A stretch of 40,173 nt of DNA from Bacillota bacterium (GTDB lineage: Bacteria; Bacillota; Dethiobacteria; DTU022). How positions within the stretch are numbered: the stretch's first letter is position 1; each line of letters starts with the position of its first letter. Of this stretch, positions 8,281-15,993 are shown in pieces. The position numbers and the translations under genes are program-made. Under the pieces are notes generated by a model, which saw only the letters and a program-made list of their open reading frames with translations, had not been told where the DNA came from and did no database searches. The stretch is taken from contig JAAZHP010000087.1 in NCBI GenBank assembly GCA_012510625.1, forward strand, positions 1 through 40,173, given 5' to 3'.

Positions 8281-9675
8281 CTAATGACGCCGTCGGCGGT
8301 AAGAAGCGGGAATGGACATCTCTTCGCGGTATTTGGCAATAGTGCGGCGGGAAATAAAGATTCCCTTTTCTTCAAGCAGCTCCGTCAACTGCTGATCGCT
8401 GAAAGGGTTTTGCGGATCCTCCTGCTCAATCAACTCGCGCAGGTAACTTTTGATACTGTGTGAAGAATAATCTTCGCCCCCTACGCCGGTCAGGCCGCTG
8501 GAGAAGAAAAATTTCAAGGGAAAAAGGCCGCGCGGTGTTTGGATATACTTATTCGCGGTAGCGCGGCTGACAGTTGATTCATGGAGGTCGACGGCCCTGG
8601 CAACATCTTTCAAGGTAAGCGGCTTGAGCTGTTTGATCCCGTGCTCCAGGAAAGGCTGCTGAATCTCGACAATTTTCTGCGCTACCCGGTAGAGGGTCAG
8701 GCGCCGCTGCTCGATACTGCGCAGGAGCCAGGCGGCTTTTTCAAGCTTGCTCTTGATAAAATTAGAAAGGTTTTCATCGGCGATCCCGCTGTGGATCAAT
8801 CTTTGATAAAAAGGGCTAATTGTCAACTGGGGGGCAAGCTGGTCGTTCATCACGATCACATATTTGCCGTCAACTTTCTCCACAATGATGTCGGGTACGA
8901 TATAGCGCGTATCCGGTGCGCCGCCGAAGCTGGAGCCTGGCTTGGGATTCAAAGTGCGGATAAAATCAACGGCATCCTGGACTTCTGTGATATCGCAGCC
9001 AAGCCGGGCCGCAATCTGCCGGTAGCGGCCATCGGCAGTGGAGGAAAGATATTGTTCAACAATCTTGACCGCCAGCGGAGGGGGATTATCCAGGGCCTGA
9101 AGCTGCAGCAGCAGGCATTCCCGGAGATTGCGGGAGGCGATTCCCGGCGGTTCCAGTTCCTGCACGATCCTGAGTCCCATTTCCATCTCTTCTACCGGCA
9201 CTCCGAGAGCATCGGCAAGTTCGTCCAGATCGCTGCGCAGATAGCCGTCCGGTTCCAGGTTCCCGATGAGATAAGCGGCGATGCCGTACTGCCGCGGCGA
9301 AAGATCTATTAAACGCAACTGCCCAAGCAGTTCTTCCATCATTGTGCTCGGGCTGCCGGCGTAATTGTCAACGGTGGGGAACTCGCTCCAATCCCTGCCT
9401 GCGGGGTTCGGCATGTAGCCCGCCATGTCCAGGTCCATATCCCGAAAATATTCCTCCCAGGGGAAATCATCTTCCGGGAGTTTCTCCGAAGGCTCTTCCT
9501 CGCCGTCCATGTCGCTGTCTCCTATTTCCAGCACCGGATTGCTCAGGAGTTCCTCCTGGATAAAGTCCTGCAGCTCCATGGCGGAATATTGCAGAATGTT
9601 GATCGCCAGCTTTAACTCCGGTGTAATGATCAGCTTCTGGCTCTGTTCAATTTTTAATTCATAGTCCAGCCTCAT
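8281..9675 (-). CDS. rpoN: RNA polymerase sigma-54 factor
   Basis: The alternative sigma factor that needs AAA+ enhancer-binding activators. It has 464 residues from an ATG at 9675, preceded by GAGGAG eight bases upstream; a GTG nine bases earlier sits on the ribosome binding site and is unlikely. Region I is glutamine/leucine-rich (LKIEQSQKLIITPELKLAINILQYSAMELQDFI), followed by an acidic linker. The core-binding domain follows, then a helix-turn-helix around DLHESTVSRATANKYIQTPRG. The C-terminus carries the RpoN box SRRTIAKYRE, one step from the consensus ARRTVAKYRE. It lies between whiA and pgk. No sigma-54 activator gene is seen in this window, so its regulon cannot be inferred here. Confidence 0.96.
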   Translation of the reverse strand: MRLDYELKIEQSQKLIITPELKLAINILQYSAMELQDFIQEELLSNPVLEIGDSDMDGEEEPSEKLPEDDFPWEEYFRDMDLDMAGYMPNPAGRDWSEFPTVDNYAGSPSTMMEELLGQLRLIDLSPRQYGIAAYLIGNLEPDGYLRSDLDELADALGVPVEEMEMGLRIVQELEPPGIASRNLRECLLLQLQALDNPPPLAVKIVEQYLSSTADGRYRQIAARLGCDITEVQDAVDFIRTLNPKPGSSFGGAPDTRYIVPDIIVEKVDGKYVIVMNDQLAPQLTISPFYQRLIHSGIADENLSNFIKSKLEKAAWLLRSIEQRRLTLYRVAQKIVEIQQPFLEHGIKQLKPLTLKDVARAVDLHESTVSRATANKYIQTPRGLFPLKFFFSSGLTGVGGEDYSSHSIKSYLRELIEQEDPQNPFSDQQLTELLEEKGIFISRRTIAKYREEMSIPASYRRRRH

Positions 9676-9736
9676 TGCTGCCACTCCTCAGGCTGTTGAT
9701 TCGACATAAATTCAGTTTTTCCCTGCTTCATCGCTC

Positions 9737-9758
9737 TTCCGGAGCTCTTACACCGGAA
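9737..9758. repeat. Short inverted repeat in the whiA-rpoN gap
   Basis: TTCCGG (9737-9742) and CCGGAA (9753-9758) face each other across 10 bases in the 104-base gap between whiA and rpoN. No run of T follows, so it is not a convincing terminator. It may be incidental. Confidence 0.3.
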
Positions 9759-9779
9759 ACTTCGCTCCCCTACACATAT

Positions 9780-10745
9780 TTATGCTTTCCTTTCACCGGA
9801 ATTGCTCTTAACCTGATCGGCATTTTGTGCCAGTAATGACAGCTGCCTGAAACGGTAATTCATTGCCGACTTGCTCAAGGGCGGATCAAACATCCGCCCC
9901 AGCTCTCTAAGCGAAGCTTCGGGATAACGGCGCCGCATTTCCGCAGCCGCCCGCAGGGCCGGAGAAAGGTTCTCCAGGCCTATACGACGCTCCAACCGAT
10001 CGATCAAGGCCAACTGCTGCTGTGCAGTGGCTACAACCTTTTCCAGGTTGGCTGTTTCGCAATTGACCAGGCGATTGATCTGGCTGCGCATGCTCCGGAT
10101 CACCCTGGCGCTTTCCAGCCGCAAAAGGGCGCTATCTGCTTCAATAACCCGCAGAAAATCGGCAATTGCTTCTGAATTTTTCTGGTAGAGGAAAAAGCTG
10201 CCCCGGCGCCGCCTGATTGAGCTCTGAATGTTAAATTTGCCCAGGCAGCTGCGCAGGACCATGGCTAGTTCACGCGAGCCGCAGTTGATTTCAAGATGAT
10301 AGCCTGAACCGGCAGATGCGCTCAGCGATCCTCCAGCCAGAAAAGCTCCCCTGAGAAAAGAGCGCCGGCAGCAGCGCAGCGGGGGCACCCGGGGGGTCAG
10401 CCCGGTCAGCCGATCCGGTGCCGGGCCGTTGTTCAAACCGAGTTCATGCAGCAAGGACGTAATGTTATTTCTCCCGGCTACCTGAACCGGATAGCATATT
10501 TTGCCCAGCCGCCGCTCATGTTTTTTTAATACCACGGCTGATCCGGCACCGGCCGCCTTAAACAGGCAGAAGAGATGGCGGGCCAGGGCTATATGATCCA
10601 CCTCGATACTTAACAGGTACTCGCGGCCCCGTATGGTTAAATAGCCGCGCAAGAGCAGCAGCGCCGCCAGTTCAGCACGGCCGCAGCAGAACGCTCTCTC
10701 TTCATGGCGGACCAGCTCCAGTTTTGCCTGCCGGGTAAATGACAC
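9780..10745 (-). CDS. whiA: WhiA, sporulation/cell-division DNA-binding regulator
   Basis: WhiA-family protein with a LAGLIDADG-homing-endonuclease-like N-terminal fold and a C-terminal helix-turn-helix; conserved in Gram-positives and linked to division and chromosome organisation. The chosen GTG start at 10745 gives 321 residues, places GGGGAG eight bases upstream, and yields the family-like N-terminus SFTRQAKLEL. A TTG six bases earlier is too close to the ribosome binding site. Visible blocks are CCGRAELAALLLLRGYL, RSFLRGAFLAGGSLS and, at the end, SLRELGRMFDPPLSKSAMNYRFRQL (the helix-turn-helix). It overlaps the 3' end of yvcK by 44 bases and completes the conserved rapZ-yvcK-whiA trio. 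Confidence 0.95.
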   Translation of the reverse strand: MSFTRQAKLELVRHEERAFCCGRAELAALLLLRGYLTIRGREYLLSIEVDHIALARHLFCLFKAAGAGSAVVLKKHERRLGKICYPVQVAGRNNITSLLHELGLNNGPAPDRLTGLTPRVPPLRCCRRSFLRGAFLAGGSLSASAGSGYHLEINCGSRELAMVLRSCLGKFNIQSSIRRRRGSFFLYQKNSEAIADFLRVIEADSALLRLESARVIRSMRSQINRLVNCETANLEKVVATAQQQLALIDRLERRIGLENLSPALRAAAEMRRRYPEASLRELGRMFDPPLSKSAMNYRFRQLSLLAQNADQVKSNSGERKA

Positions 10746-12141
10746 GATCAAAGCTCCCCTTTCGGCAATCCATCATTCCGTTATTTTTTAAAACAAGATG
10801 AGACCGTGGAAAAAAGCGGCTCTCCCATGAATTCCAGCCTCGTTTCATCTTTTCTGGGATCCGCTCCATCAGCAAACGGGCCAGGTCTTGCCCGTAATGG
10901 CGGGATGGCATCCGGCGGTTGATTAGGGGGTAGCTGATAATCCGGGGAACGAGCTTGCGCAAATTTTGATAGTCGGGCTGCACCAGTTCGGCCCCGCGGG
11001 CCCGGAAAGGCCTCAGCTCTGCCGGCGAAACAGCCAGGTCTGAATTTACTACAACGTAATCGACCAGCTGCGGCGACGTATGCTCCAGCAGGGTCCTGAG
11101 ATGATCGGAGGCGCTAAAACCGGTAGTCTCTCCAGGCTGGGTCATCACGTTGCAGATATAGAAAACCGGCGCCGGTGAACTCGCCAGCGCTTCAATCATG
11201 CCCGGCACCAGCAAATTGGGTATCACACTGGTAAAAAGGCTTCCCGGCCCCAGGATAATAGCGTCAGCTTCGGCAATTGCCCTTAAAACCTCGGGAAGCG
11301 GTTTTACCGCGGAGGGGGAGGGAACCAGTGCAATGCTCCTTAAGGAACCCCGGCGGCTGTTATGAATTGATTCGCCCAGAATTTTTTCACCCTTTTCATC
11401 CACTGATTCCAACTGCACCAGATCCAGCGTCACCGGATAAACCTGCCCGCGGATAGCCAGGACTTTACCAAAAAATTTAACCGCCTCCTGAAAACCAAAC
11501 ATCTCGGTCATGGCAGCAATAAAAAGATTTCCGAAATTATGTCCGGCCAGGCCGGCGCCTCCTGTAAAACGGTGTTCGAAAAGCTTCTCCATGAGAGGCT
11601 CGGTGTCGGCCATGGCCAAAATGCAGGAGCGGATGTCTCCTGGAGGAAGCATCCCCAGTTCATGGCGCAGCCGGCCGGAACTGCCCCCGTCGTCTGCTAC
11701 CGTAACCACAGCGGTAAGGTTGGAGGTGTAATTTTTCAACTCGCGCAGCAGGGTGGAAAGGCCGGTCCCGCCCCCGATTGCAACCAGGCGCGGCCCGTCG
11801 GCAAGATAGCGGCTGGTAAAGATCTTTTCTATTAAAGAATAGTTCGATTTGAAAAGCAGCGCTTCTCCCGCAGCCCGGACGGCGCGGTAAATACCGTAAA
11901 ACAAGGCCGGCAGCCCGACGCAAAGAAGTAAAATGCCATAAAGTGAATATCTAAAACTGCCGGAAAGCGGCAGCAGCGCTTTGAGAAATTGGAAGATAGC
12001 GGGTCCTGTGAGCAGGAGGAAGCCCAAAAAGGCCGCCCCCAGGCCGCAGAAAGCCAGCAGGAGCCAGCGCTTTATTTTCAAACCCGGGTAAAGCCAGTAT
12101 AACATTCGGGCTATAAAAGTGCGACTTTTGATTACGTCCAC
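10702..12141 (-). CDS. yvcK: YvcK/CofD-like morphogenesis and carbon-metabolism protein
   Basis: Gluconeogenesis factor family (YvcK), related to CofD and needed in Bacillus for cell shape on gluconeogenic carbon; it is reported to bind UDP-sugars. The 479-residue protein is the long clostridial form with two predicted membrane helices (about 25-47 and 66-86) before the Rossmann-like domain. The nucleotide-binding GGGTG is at 123-127, followed by VTVADDGGSSGRLR, LPPGDIRSC, GHNFGNLF and IILGPGSLFTSV. About 35 residues after the usual family end form a C-terminal tail that overlaps whiA by 44 bases. The start is a GTG at 12141. AAGGGG about 10 bases upstream is the likely ribosome binding site and lies within a hairpin at 12151-12168. 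Confidence 0.94.
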   Translation of the reverse strand: MDVIKSRTFIARMLYWLYPGLKIKRWLLLAFCGLGAAFLGFLLLTGPAIFQFLKALLPLSGSFRYSLYGILLLCVGLPALFYGIYRAVRAAGEALLFKSNYSLIEKIFTSRYLADGPRLVAIGGGTGLSTLLRELKNYTSNLTAVVTVADDGGSSGRLRHELGMLPPGDIRSCILAMADTEPLMEKLFEHRFTGGAGLAGHNFGNLFIAAMTEMFGFQEAVKFFGKVLAIRGQVYPVTLDLVQLESVDEKGEKILGESIHNSRRGSLRSIALVPSPSAVKPLPEVLRAIAEADAIILGPGSLFTSVIPNLLVPGMIEALASSPAPVFYICNVMTQPGETTGFSASDHLRTLLEHTSPQLVDYVVVNSDLAVSPAELRPFRARGAELVQPDYQNLRKLVPRIISYPLINRRMPSRHYGQDLARLLMERIPEKMKRGWNSWESRFFPRSHLVLKNNGMMDCRKGSFDRVIYPAGKTGAGPP

Positions 12142-12150
12142 CTCTATTTT

Positions 12151-12168
12151 ACCCCTTGGAAAAGGGGT
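12151..12168 (-). promoter_or_regulatory. Hairpin covering the yvcK ribosome binding site
   Basis: ACCCCTT and AAGGGGT form a 7-bp stem with a 4-base loop in the 33-base rapZ-yvcK gap. The 3' arm contains AAGGGG, the likely ribosome binding site for the GTG start of yvcK. No T-run follows, so it is more likely to act on translation than as a terminator. Confidence 0.4.
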
Positions 12169-12174
12169 CTGCGG

Positions 12175-13050
12175 CTAAACCTTGTCAATATCCCTGTGCT
12201 CGATTTGGATTCGGTAGCGATTGCCCAAGATCCGGCCGAGTTCAGCAGCAAGCGCCACGGAGCGGTGCTTCCCCCCGGTGCATCCGAGGGCTACCACCAG
12301 CTGTGCTTTCCCTTCACGAATATAGCAAGGAATGGAAAACTCGAGGAGGTCCTGCAGCTTCTGAATATACTTGTGCGTGACCATCCACCGCCAGAGATAA
12401 TCCTTGACCCGGGGATCTTCTCCGGTCAAGGGACGCAGGTGTTCAACGTAATGCGGGTTCGGCAAAAAACGCACATCAAAAACCAGGTCGGCATCAAGCG
12501 GCAGCCCGTATTTAAACCCGAAGGATACCAGCATGATGGGCATACTTCTTTCCCTCTGGCCCGGTTCATAGATCTTGTAAATTTTCTCTTTTAGATCCCG
12601 CGGCGATAAAGAAGAGGTGTCGATGATCATATCCGCTTTGCCTCTCAGCTCGCTCAAGGCCAGCCTCTCTGCCTGGATCGCCTCGAGCAGCCCCTTACCC
12701 TTATTGGAGAGGGGATGTCGCCGCCTTGTCTCTTTAAAGCGGCGCAGCAGCACTTCATCGCCGGCTTCGAGAAAGAGAATTTCGTGGTTTATCTCGTTTT
12801 CCTCCAGCTCCTGGAGCGCCTCAAAAAGGTGGTCGAAAAAGGCCCCCCCGCGCATATCGCAAACCAGGGCCACCTTGCTGATCTTCCCTTCCGAATGGAG
12901 GCATAAATCGGCAAACTTCGGTATAAGGGCAGGCGGTAAATTATCCACACAGAAATAACCGAGGTCTTCAAAACAGTTAATGGCATTACTTTTACCGGCT
13001 CCTGAAAGCCCGGTTATTAGCACAATCTGGATTGCATCTTCCAGGCTCAT
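12175..13050 (-). CDS. rapZ: RapZ/YvcJ nucleotide-binding protein
   Basis: RapZ-family P-loop protein. E. coli RapZ is an RNA adaptor that directs GlmZ to RNase E; in Bacillus the homologue YvcJ binds and hydrolyses GTP and affects competence. The 291 residues have a Walker A (GLSGAGKS, 14-21), the family segment GYFCVDNLPP, a DMRGG block, ETRRRHPLS, and a C-terminal domain with DVRFLPNPHYV and GCTGGKHRSVALAAEL. The ATG at 13050 has only a weak GGGTGA ribosome binding site. It is the first gene of the rapZ-yvcK-whiA trio and follows the HAD gene after 44 bases. The role here is inferred from the family, since GlmZ is not expected in this lineage. Confidence 0.96.
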   Translation of the reverse strand: MSLEDAIQIVLITGLSGAGKSNAINCFEDLGYFCVDNLPPALIPKFADLCLHSEGKISKVALVCDMRGGAFFDHLFEALQELEENEINHEILFLEAGDEVLLRRFKETRRRHPLSNKGKGLLEAIQAERLALSELRGKADMIIDTSSLSPRDLKEKIYKIYEPGQRERSMPIMLVSFGFKYGLPLDADLVFDVRFLPNPHYVEHLRPLTGEDPRVKDYLWRWMVTHKYIQKLQDLLEFSIPCYIREGKAQLVVALGCTGGKHRSVALAAELGRILGNRYRIQIEHRDIDKV

Positions 13051-13094
13051 AACTTCACCCGTCTCTCTAGGGTCTGATGTAAAAACAGACGGGG

Positions 13095-13910
13095 CTAGCG
13101 GCAGAGAACATATTCTTCGATTACCCTGGCGACCCCGTCTTCGGTATTGGCGGCGGTAACAAGATCGGCTGCCTCCAGCACTTCCGGAACGGCATTGGCT
13201 ACCGCCACCCCCAGCCCGGCATACTGGATCATATCGATATCATTATTGCTGTCGCCAAAGGCGATAATCTCTTCCCGGCGGATGCCGAGCTCCAGGGTCA
13301 GCCGCTGCAGCGCCTGCCCCTTGGTGGCCCTCCGGTCGGTAAATTCGAGAAAAAAGGGATAGGGCTCAAGCATGGTTATTTTGTCCCGGTAACAGGGTTC
13401 CACTGCCTCTTTGATTTTTTCAAATTTTCCATTCCAATTGAAAACCGTTATCTTCGTCGGGTTCCATCCCTGCTTCTCCAGGAACAGATCAAGCGGGCCG
13501 ACCACTTCGACAGTAACATCATACTTCTGGCGGTAATAAAGTGAGTAGCGGTTTTCCCGGTTAATATACAGGCGCTCTTCAACATAGGCGCAGGCCTCTT
13601 CCCCGAAAGCTTCGGCAGCGGAGGCAGCGGCAACGGCAAGTTCGTTTTCCAGGGGACGGTGATAAAGCACTTCGCCGCTTTCGGTGGTTTTGATCAGAGC
13701 TCCCTGGTAATTGATCATCGGCCAATCGGTATTTAGAGCCAGCTCCCTTACGTATGGTATGCTGGTGCGGTACATCCGCCCGGTAGAGATGGTGATGATT
13801 ACCCCCCGGTTGACCGCCTCCCTGATGGCCCGCTTGCTGCGCGGCGATATCTGGGAGTTTTCATTTAGCAGCGTTTCATCCAGGTCTATGGCCAGCAGCC
13901 GGTAGCGCAT
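13095..13910 (-). CDS. Cof-type HAD-IIB sugar-phosphatase-like hydrolase
   Basis: A haloacid-dehalogenase-superfamily phosphatase of the Cof/YwpJ type. The ATG at 13910 has GGGGGAG four bases upstream and gives 271 residues. The N-terminal motif I is DLDETLL with nucleophile D and acid/base D; motif II is the T in TISTGR; a lysine after the cap domain (TKGQAL) and motif GDSNNDIDMI complete the active site. The C2-type cap lies about residues 85-190. Family members hydrolyse sugar phosphates, FMN or other small phosphate esters; the substrate cannot be told. It has its own promoter (13941-13946) and may lead transcription into rapZ-yvcK-whiA. Confidence 0.92.
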   Translation of the reverse strand: MRYRLLAIDLDETLLNENSQISPRSKRAIREAVNRGVIITISTGRMYRTSIPYVRELALNTDWPMINYQGALIKTTESGEVLYHRPLENELAVAAASAAEAFGEEACAYVEERLYINRENRYSLYYRQKYDVTVEVVGPLDLFLEKQGWNPTKITVFNWNGKFEKIKEAVEPCYRDKITMLEPYPFFLEFTDRRATKGQALQRLTLELGIRREEIIAFGDSNNDIDMIQYAGLGVAVANAVPEVLEAADLVTAANTEDGVARVIEEYVLCR

Positions 13911-13940
13911 GGAACTCCCCCAGGTCACTCTATTTATTCT

Positions 13941-13956
13941 ATTATAACATATGTAA
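13941..13956 (-). promoter_or_regulatory. Promoter for the HAD gene with a direct repeat ACATATG
   Basis: Minus-strand TGTTATAAT is an extended, perfect -10 (TATAAT at 13946-13941). Immediately upstream the + strand reads ACATATGTAACATATG, two ACATATG units nine bases apart, one within the palindrome ACATATGT. These could be an operator. The -35 is poor. Confidence 0.5.
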
Positions 13957-13998
13957 CATATGCTCCATTGCAGGCCGTGCGGTGGGAGAAATCCCGGA

Positions 13999-14020
13999 GG
14001 GCGGGCGTGGAAGCCCGCCC
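13999..14020. repeat. GC-rich dispersed palindrome, copy 1
   Basis: GGGCGGGC (13999-14006) and GCCCGCCC (14013-14020) form a perfect 8-bp stem around a GTGGAA loop, with a flanking CCTACG. A second copy with nearly the same loop on the opposite strand lies at 24945-24966. No T-run follows on the minus strand, so it is not a standard terminator for uvrC. Confidence 0.65.
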
Positions 14021-14048
14021 CTACGGCTGAAATTTCAATTATTGCCTT

Positions 14049-14083
14049 TCTCACCTCTAACCTCTCACTTCCCACCTCTCAAT
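14049..14083. repeat. Degenerate CTCACCTCTAACCTCTCACTTC tract after uvrC
   Basis: Imperfect iterations of CTCACCTCT/CTCACTTCC just downstream of the uvrC stop. They read as the reverse complement of the GAGAAGTGAGAA units at 8104-8168 and so belong to the same repeat family. Confidence 0.5.
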
Positions 14084-15953
14084 TGTGCAGCTTCCTGAAG
14101 ATGCGTTCGGCCAGGGCGCGTCTGATGCCGGGAACAGCGGCAAGCTCTTCCTCGGAGGCGCGGTAGAGCCGCTCCAGGCTGCCAAAATGCTTCATCAAGG
14201 CGGCGCGTCGCTGCGGGCCAATCCCGGGTATCTCCTCCAGCCTGGATTGAGTGGCGCTCTGCCTGCGCAGGCGGCGGTGATAATCCACGGCAAAGCGGTG
14301 TGCCTCGTCGCGAATGCGCTGCAGGAACTGCAGCAGGGGGCTGTTCGCCGGCTGGAGTACCGGCGCTTTCTCCCCCTCCAGGAATATCCGATCCGGATTC
14401 TCAGCCAGGGCCAGCAGAGGCATACCGGATAGATCTGTCTGCCGCAGGGCTTCCCGGGCTGCATTTAGCTGCCCCTTCCCCCCGTCGATGAGCATGAGAT
14501 CGGGACGGGGCCATCCGCTGCGCGCCGCCCGCCGCTGCAGCACCTCCTTCATGGCGGCATAATCATCACCCGGCGGAGTTTTCCGGAGATGGAAGCGGCG
14601 GTAGCCGTCCTTGAAGGGGCGCCCTTGCTCGAAAACTACCATTACCCCCACCGCTTCGCCCCCATGGAGGTGAGAAATATCGTATCCTTCAATACGGCGG
14701 GGCGCCTGCTCCAGCCCGGCCAGGCGCGCCAGCTCCTCCAGGGGCAGCAGCTCCTGCCGCTCCCGCCGCTCTCCTTCTTCCTGCAGCTTAAGCGCCGCAT
14801 TGCGCAGGGCCAGATCCACCAGCCGGCGGCGGGGACCGCGCCGGGGCACTGTCAGCTTTACCTTGCCTCCGGCCAGCCTTCTTAACCACTCCTCGAGAGT
14901 TTCCCGGTCATCGGGCTGGTGCGAGAGGATAATCTCCTTCGGCGGACGCGCCCCGCGGCTGTAATATGACTTGATAAATGCACCCAGCGCCTCGCCGTCA
15001 TCAACCTCTCCCGCGGCGGGACCGAGGGAAAAATGCTCCCGGCGGATGAGCTTCCCTTCCCTGATAATAAAAAGATGCACCGCTGCGGCAGCGTCCTGCC
15101 GCGCCAGGGCAAGAATGTCCCAGTCTACCGCCTGCTCCAGCAGGAGCACTTTCTGCTGCTGCGCGGTGACCCGGCGGACCGCCTGGAGCTGGTCCCGCAG
15201 CCGGGCCGCCTCCTCAAAACGCTCTTCCTGTGCCGCCTGCCGCATCTTCTCTTCAAGCTGCCGCTCCAGAAAGCCGCGCCTCCCTTCAAGAAAGAGGACC
15301 ACCTGCTCCACCATGCGGGCATACTCTTCCGCCGAAACTTCCGCTGCGCCGCGGCACGGACCCAGGCAGCGCTTCATCTGGAAATTCAGGCAGGGCCGCT
15401 CCGCGGCAGGCTCGCCGGTTAGATGGCGGCGGCAGCGCCGCAGGGGAAATATTTTTCCCAGCAGCCGCATGGTCTCATGAACCGCTCCGGCATCGGTGTA
15501 GGGGCCGAAATAGAGCGCGCCGCTTTCCTCGGCCTTGCGCTGCTCTTTCAGGCGGCGGCTTTTCTTAGGCCGGCGGCCTTCTTTCTGGGAAAGGCGCAGG
15601 TATTCCAGCCTCGGGTATAGACCCCCGGTCAGGCGCAGGCAGGGGTAATCCTTGTCATCTTTCAGGTCCACATTGTAGCGGGGCCGGTATTCTTTAATCA
15701 GGTTGCATTCGAGAATGAGCGCTTCCACTTCGGAATCGGTGACAATAAACTCGATGTCACGCATCTGCCTTTGCAGCGCCCTTATCTTTGGCGGCTCAAC
15801 TCCATTTTTAGAAAGGTAGGCGCGGACCCGCTGCCGCAGGGAGCGCGCTTTGCCCACATAGATAATTGCTCCCGCGGCATCTTTAATCAGGTAGACCCCG
15901 GGAGAATCTGGGAACTGGCGCACTTTTTCTGCAAGCCGGGACAGTATATCCAT
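14079..15953 (-). CDS. uvrC: UvrC, excinuclease ABC subunit C
   Basis: The dual-incision nuclease of nucleotide excision repair, recruited by UvrB. The ATG at 15953 has GGAGG nine bases upstream and gives 624 residues. An in-frame TTG six codons earlier lies on the ribosome binding site and is rejected. The N-terminal GIY-YIG domain reads SPGVYLIKD...IIYVGKA. A cysteine cluster CLNFQMKRCLGPC follows, then a UVR helix pair (about 205-240), an RNase H-like domain with EGYDISHLHG and LMLIDGGKGQLNAA, and a C-terminal helix-hairpin-helix pair (EEIPGIGPQRRAALMKHFGS...VPGIRRALAERI). It follows uvrA by 40 bases, completing uvrB-uvrA-uvrC. Confidence 0.97.
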   Translation of the reverse strand: MDILSRLAEKVRQFPDSPGVYLIKDAAGAIIYVGKARSLRQRVRAYLSKNGVEPPKIRALQRQMRDIEFIVTDSEVEALILECNLIKEYRPRYNVDLKDDKDYPCLRLTGGLYPRLEYLRLSQKEGRRPKKSRRLKEQRKAEESGALYFGPYTDAGAVHETMRLLGKIFPLRRCRRHLTGEPAAERPCLNFQMKRCLGPCRGAAEVSAEEYARMVEQVVLFLEGRRGFLERQLEEKMRQAAQEERFEEAARLRDQLQAVRRVTAQQQKVLLLEQAVDWDILALARQDAAAAVHLFIIREGKLIRREHFSLGPAAGEVDDGEALGAFIKSYYSRGARPPKEIILSHQPDDRETLEEWLRRLAGGKVKLTVPRRGPRRRLVDLALRNAALKLQEEGERRERQELLPLEELARLAGLEQAPRRIEGYDISHLHGGEAVGVMVVFEQGRPFKDGYRRFHLRKTPPGDDYAAMKEVLQRRAARSGWPRPDLMLIDGGKGQLNAAREALRQTDLSGMPLLALAENPDRIFLEGEKAPVLQPANSPLLQFLQRIRDEAHRFAVDYHRRLRRQSATQSRLEEIPGIGPQRRAALMKHFGSLERLYRASEEELAAVPGIRRALAERIFRKLHN

Positions 15954-15993
15954 ACACGGATTCCTCCGCAATCTGCTTTGCCCGCCAGGATAA

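Noticed and set aside
15230..15568. Long plus-strand open frames across uvrC, uvrA and uvrB
   Set aside because: They are antisense shadows in GC-rich coding sequence, with low-complexity Arg/Ser/Pro/Ala content and no plausible ribosome binding sites.
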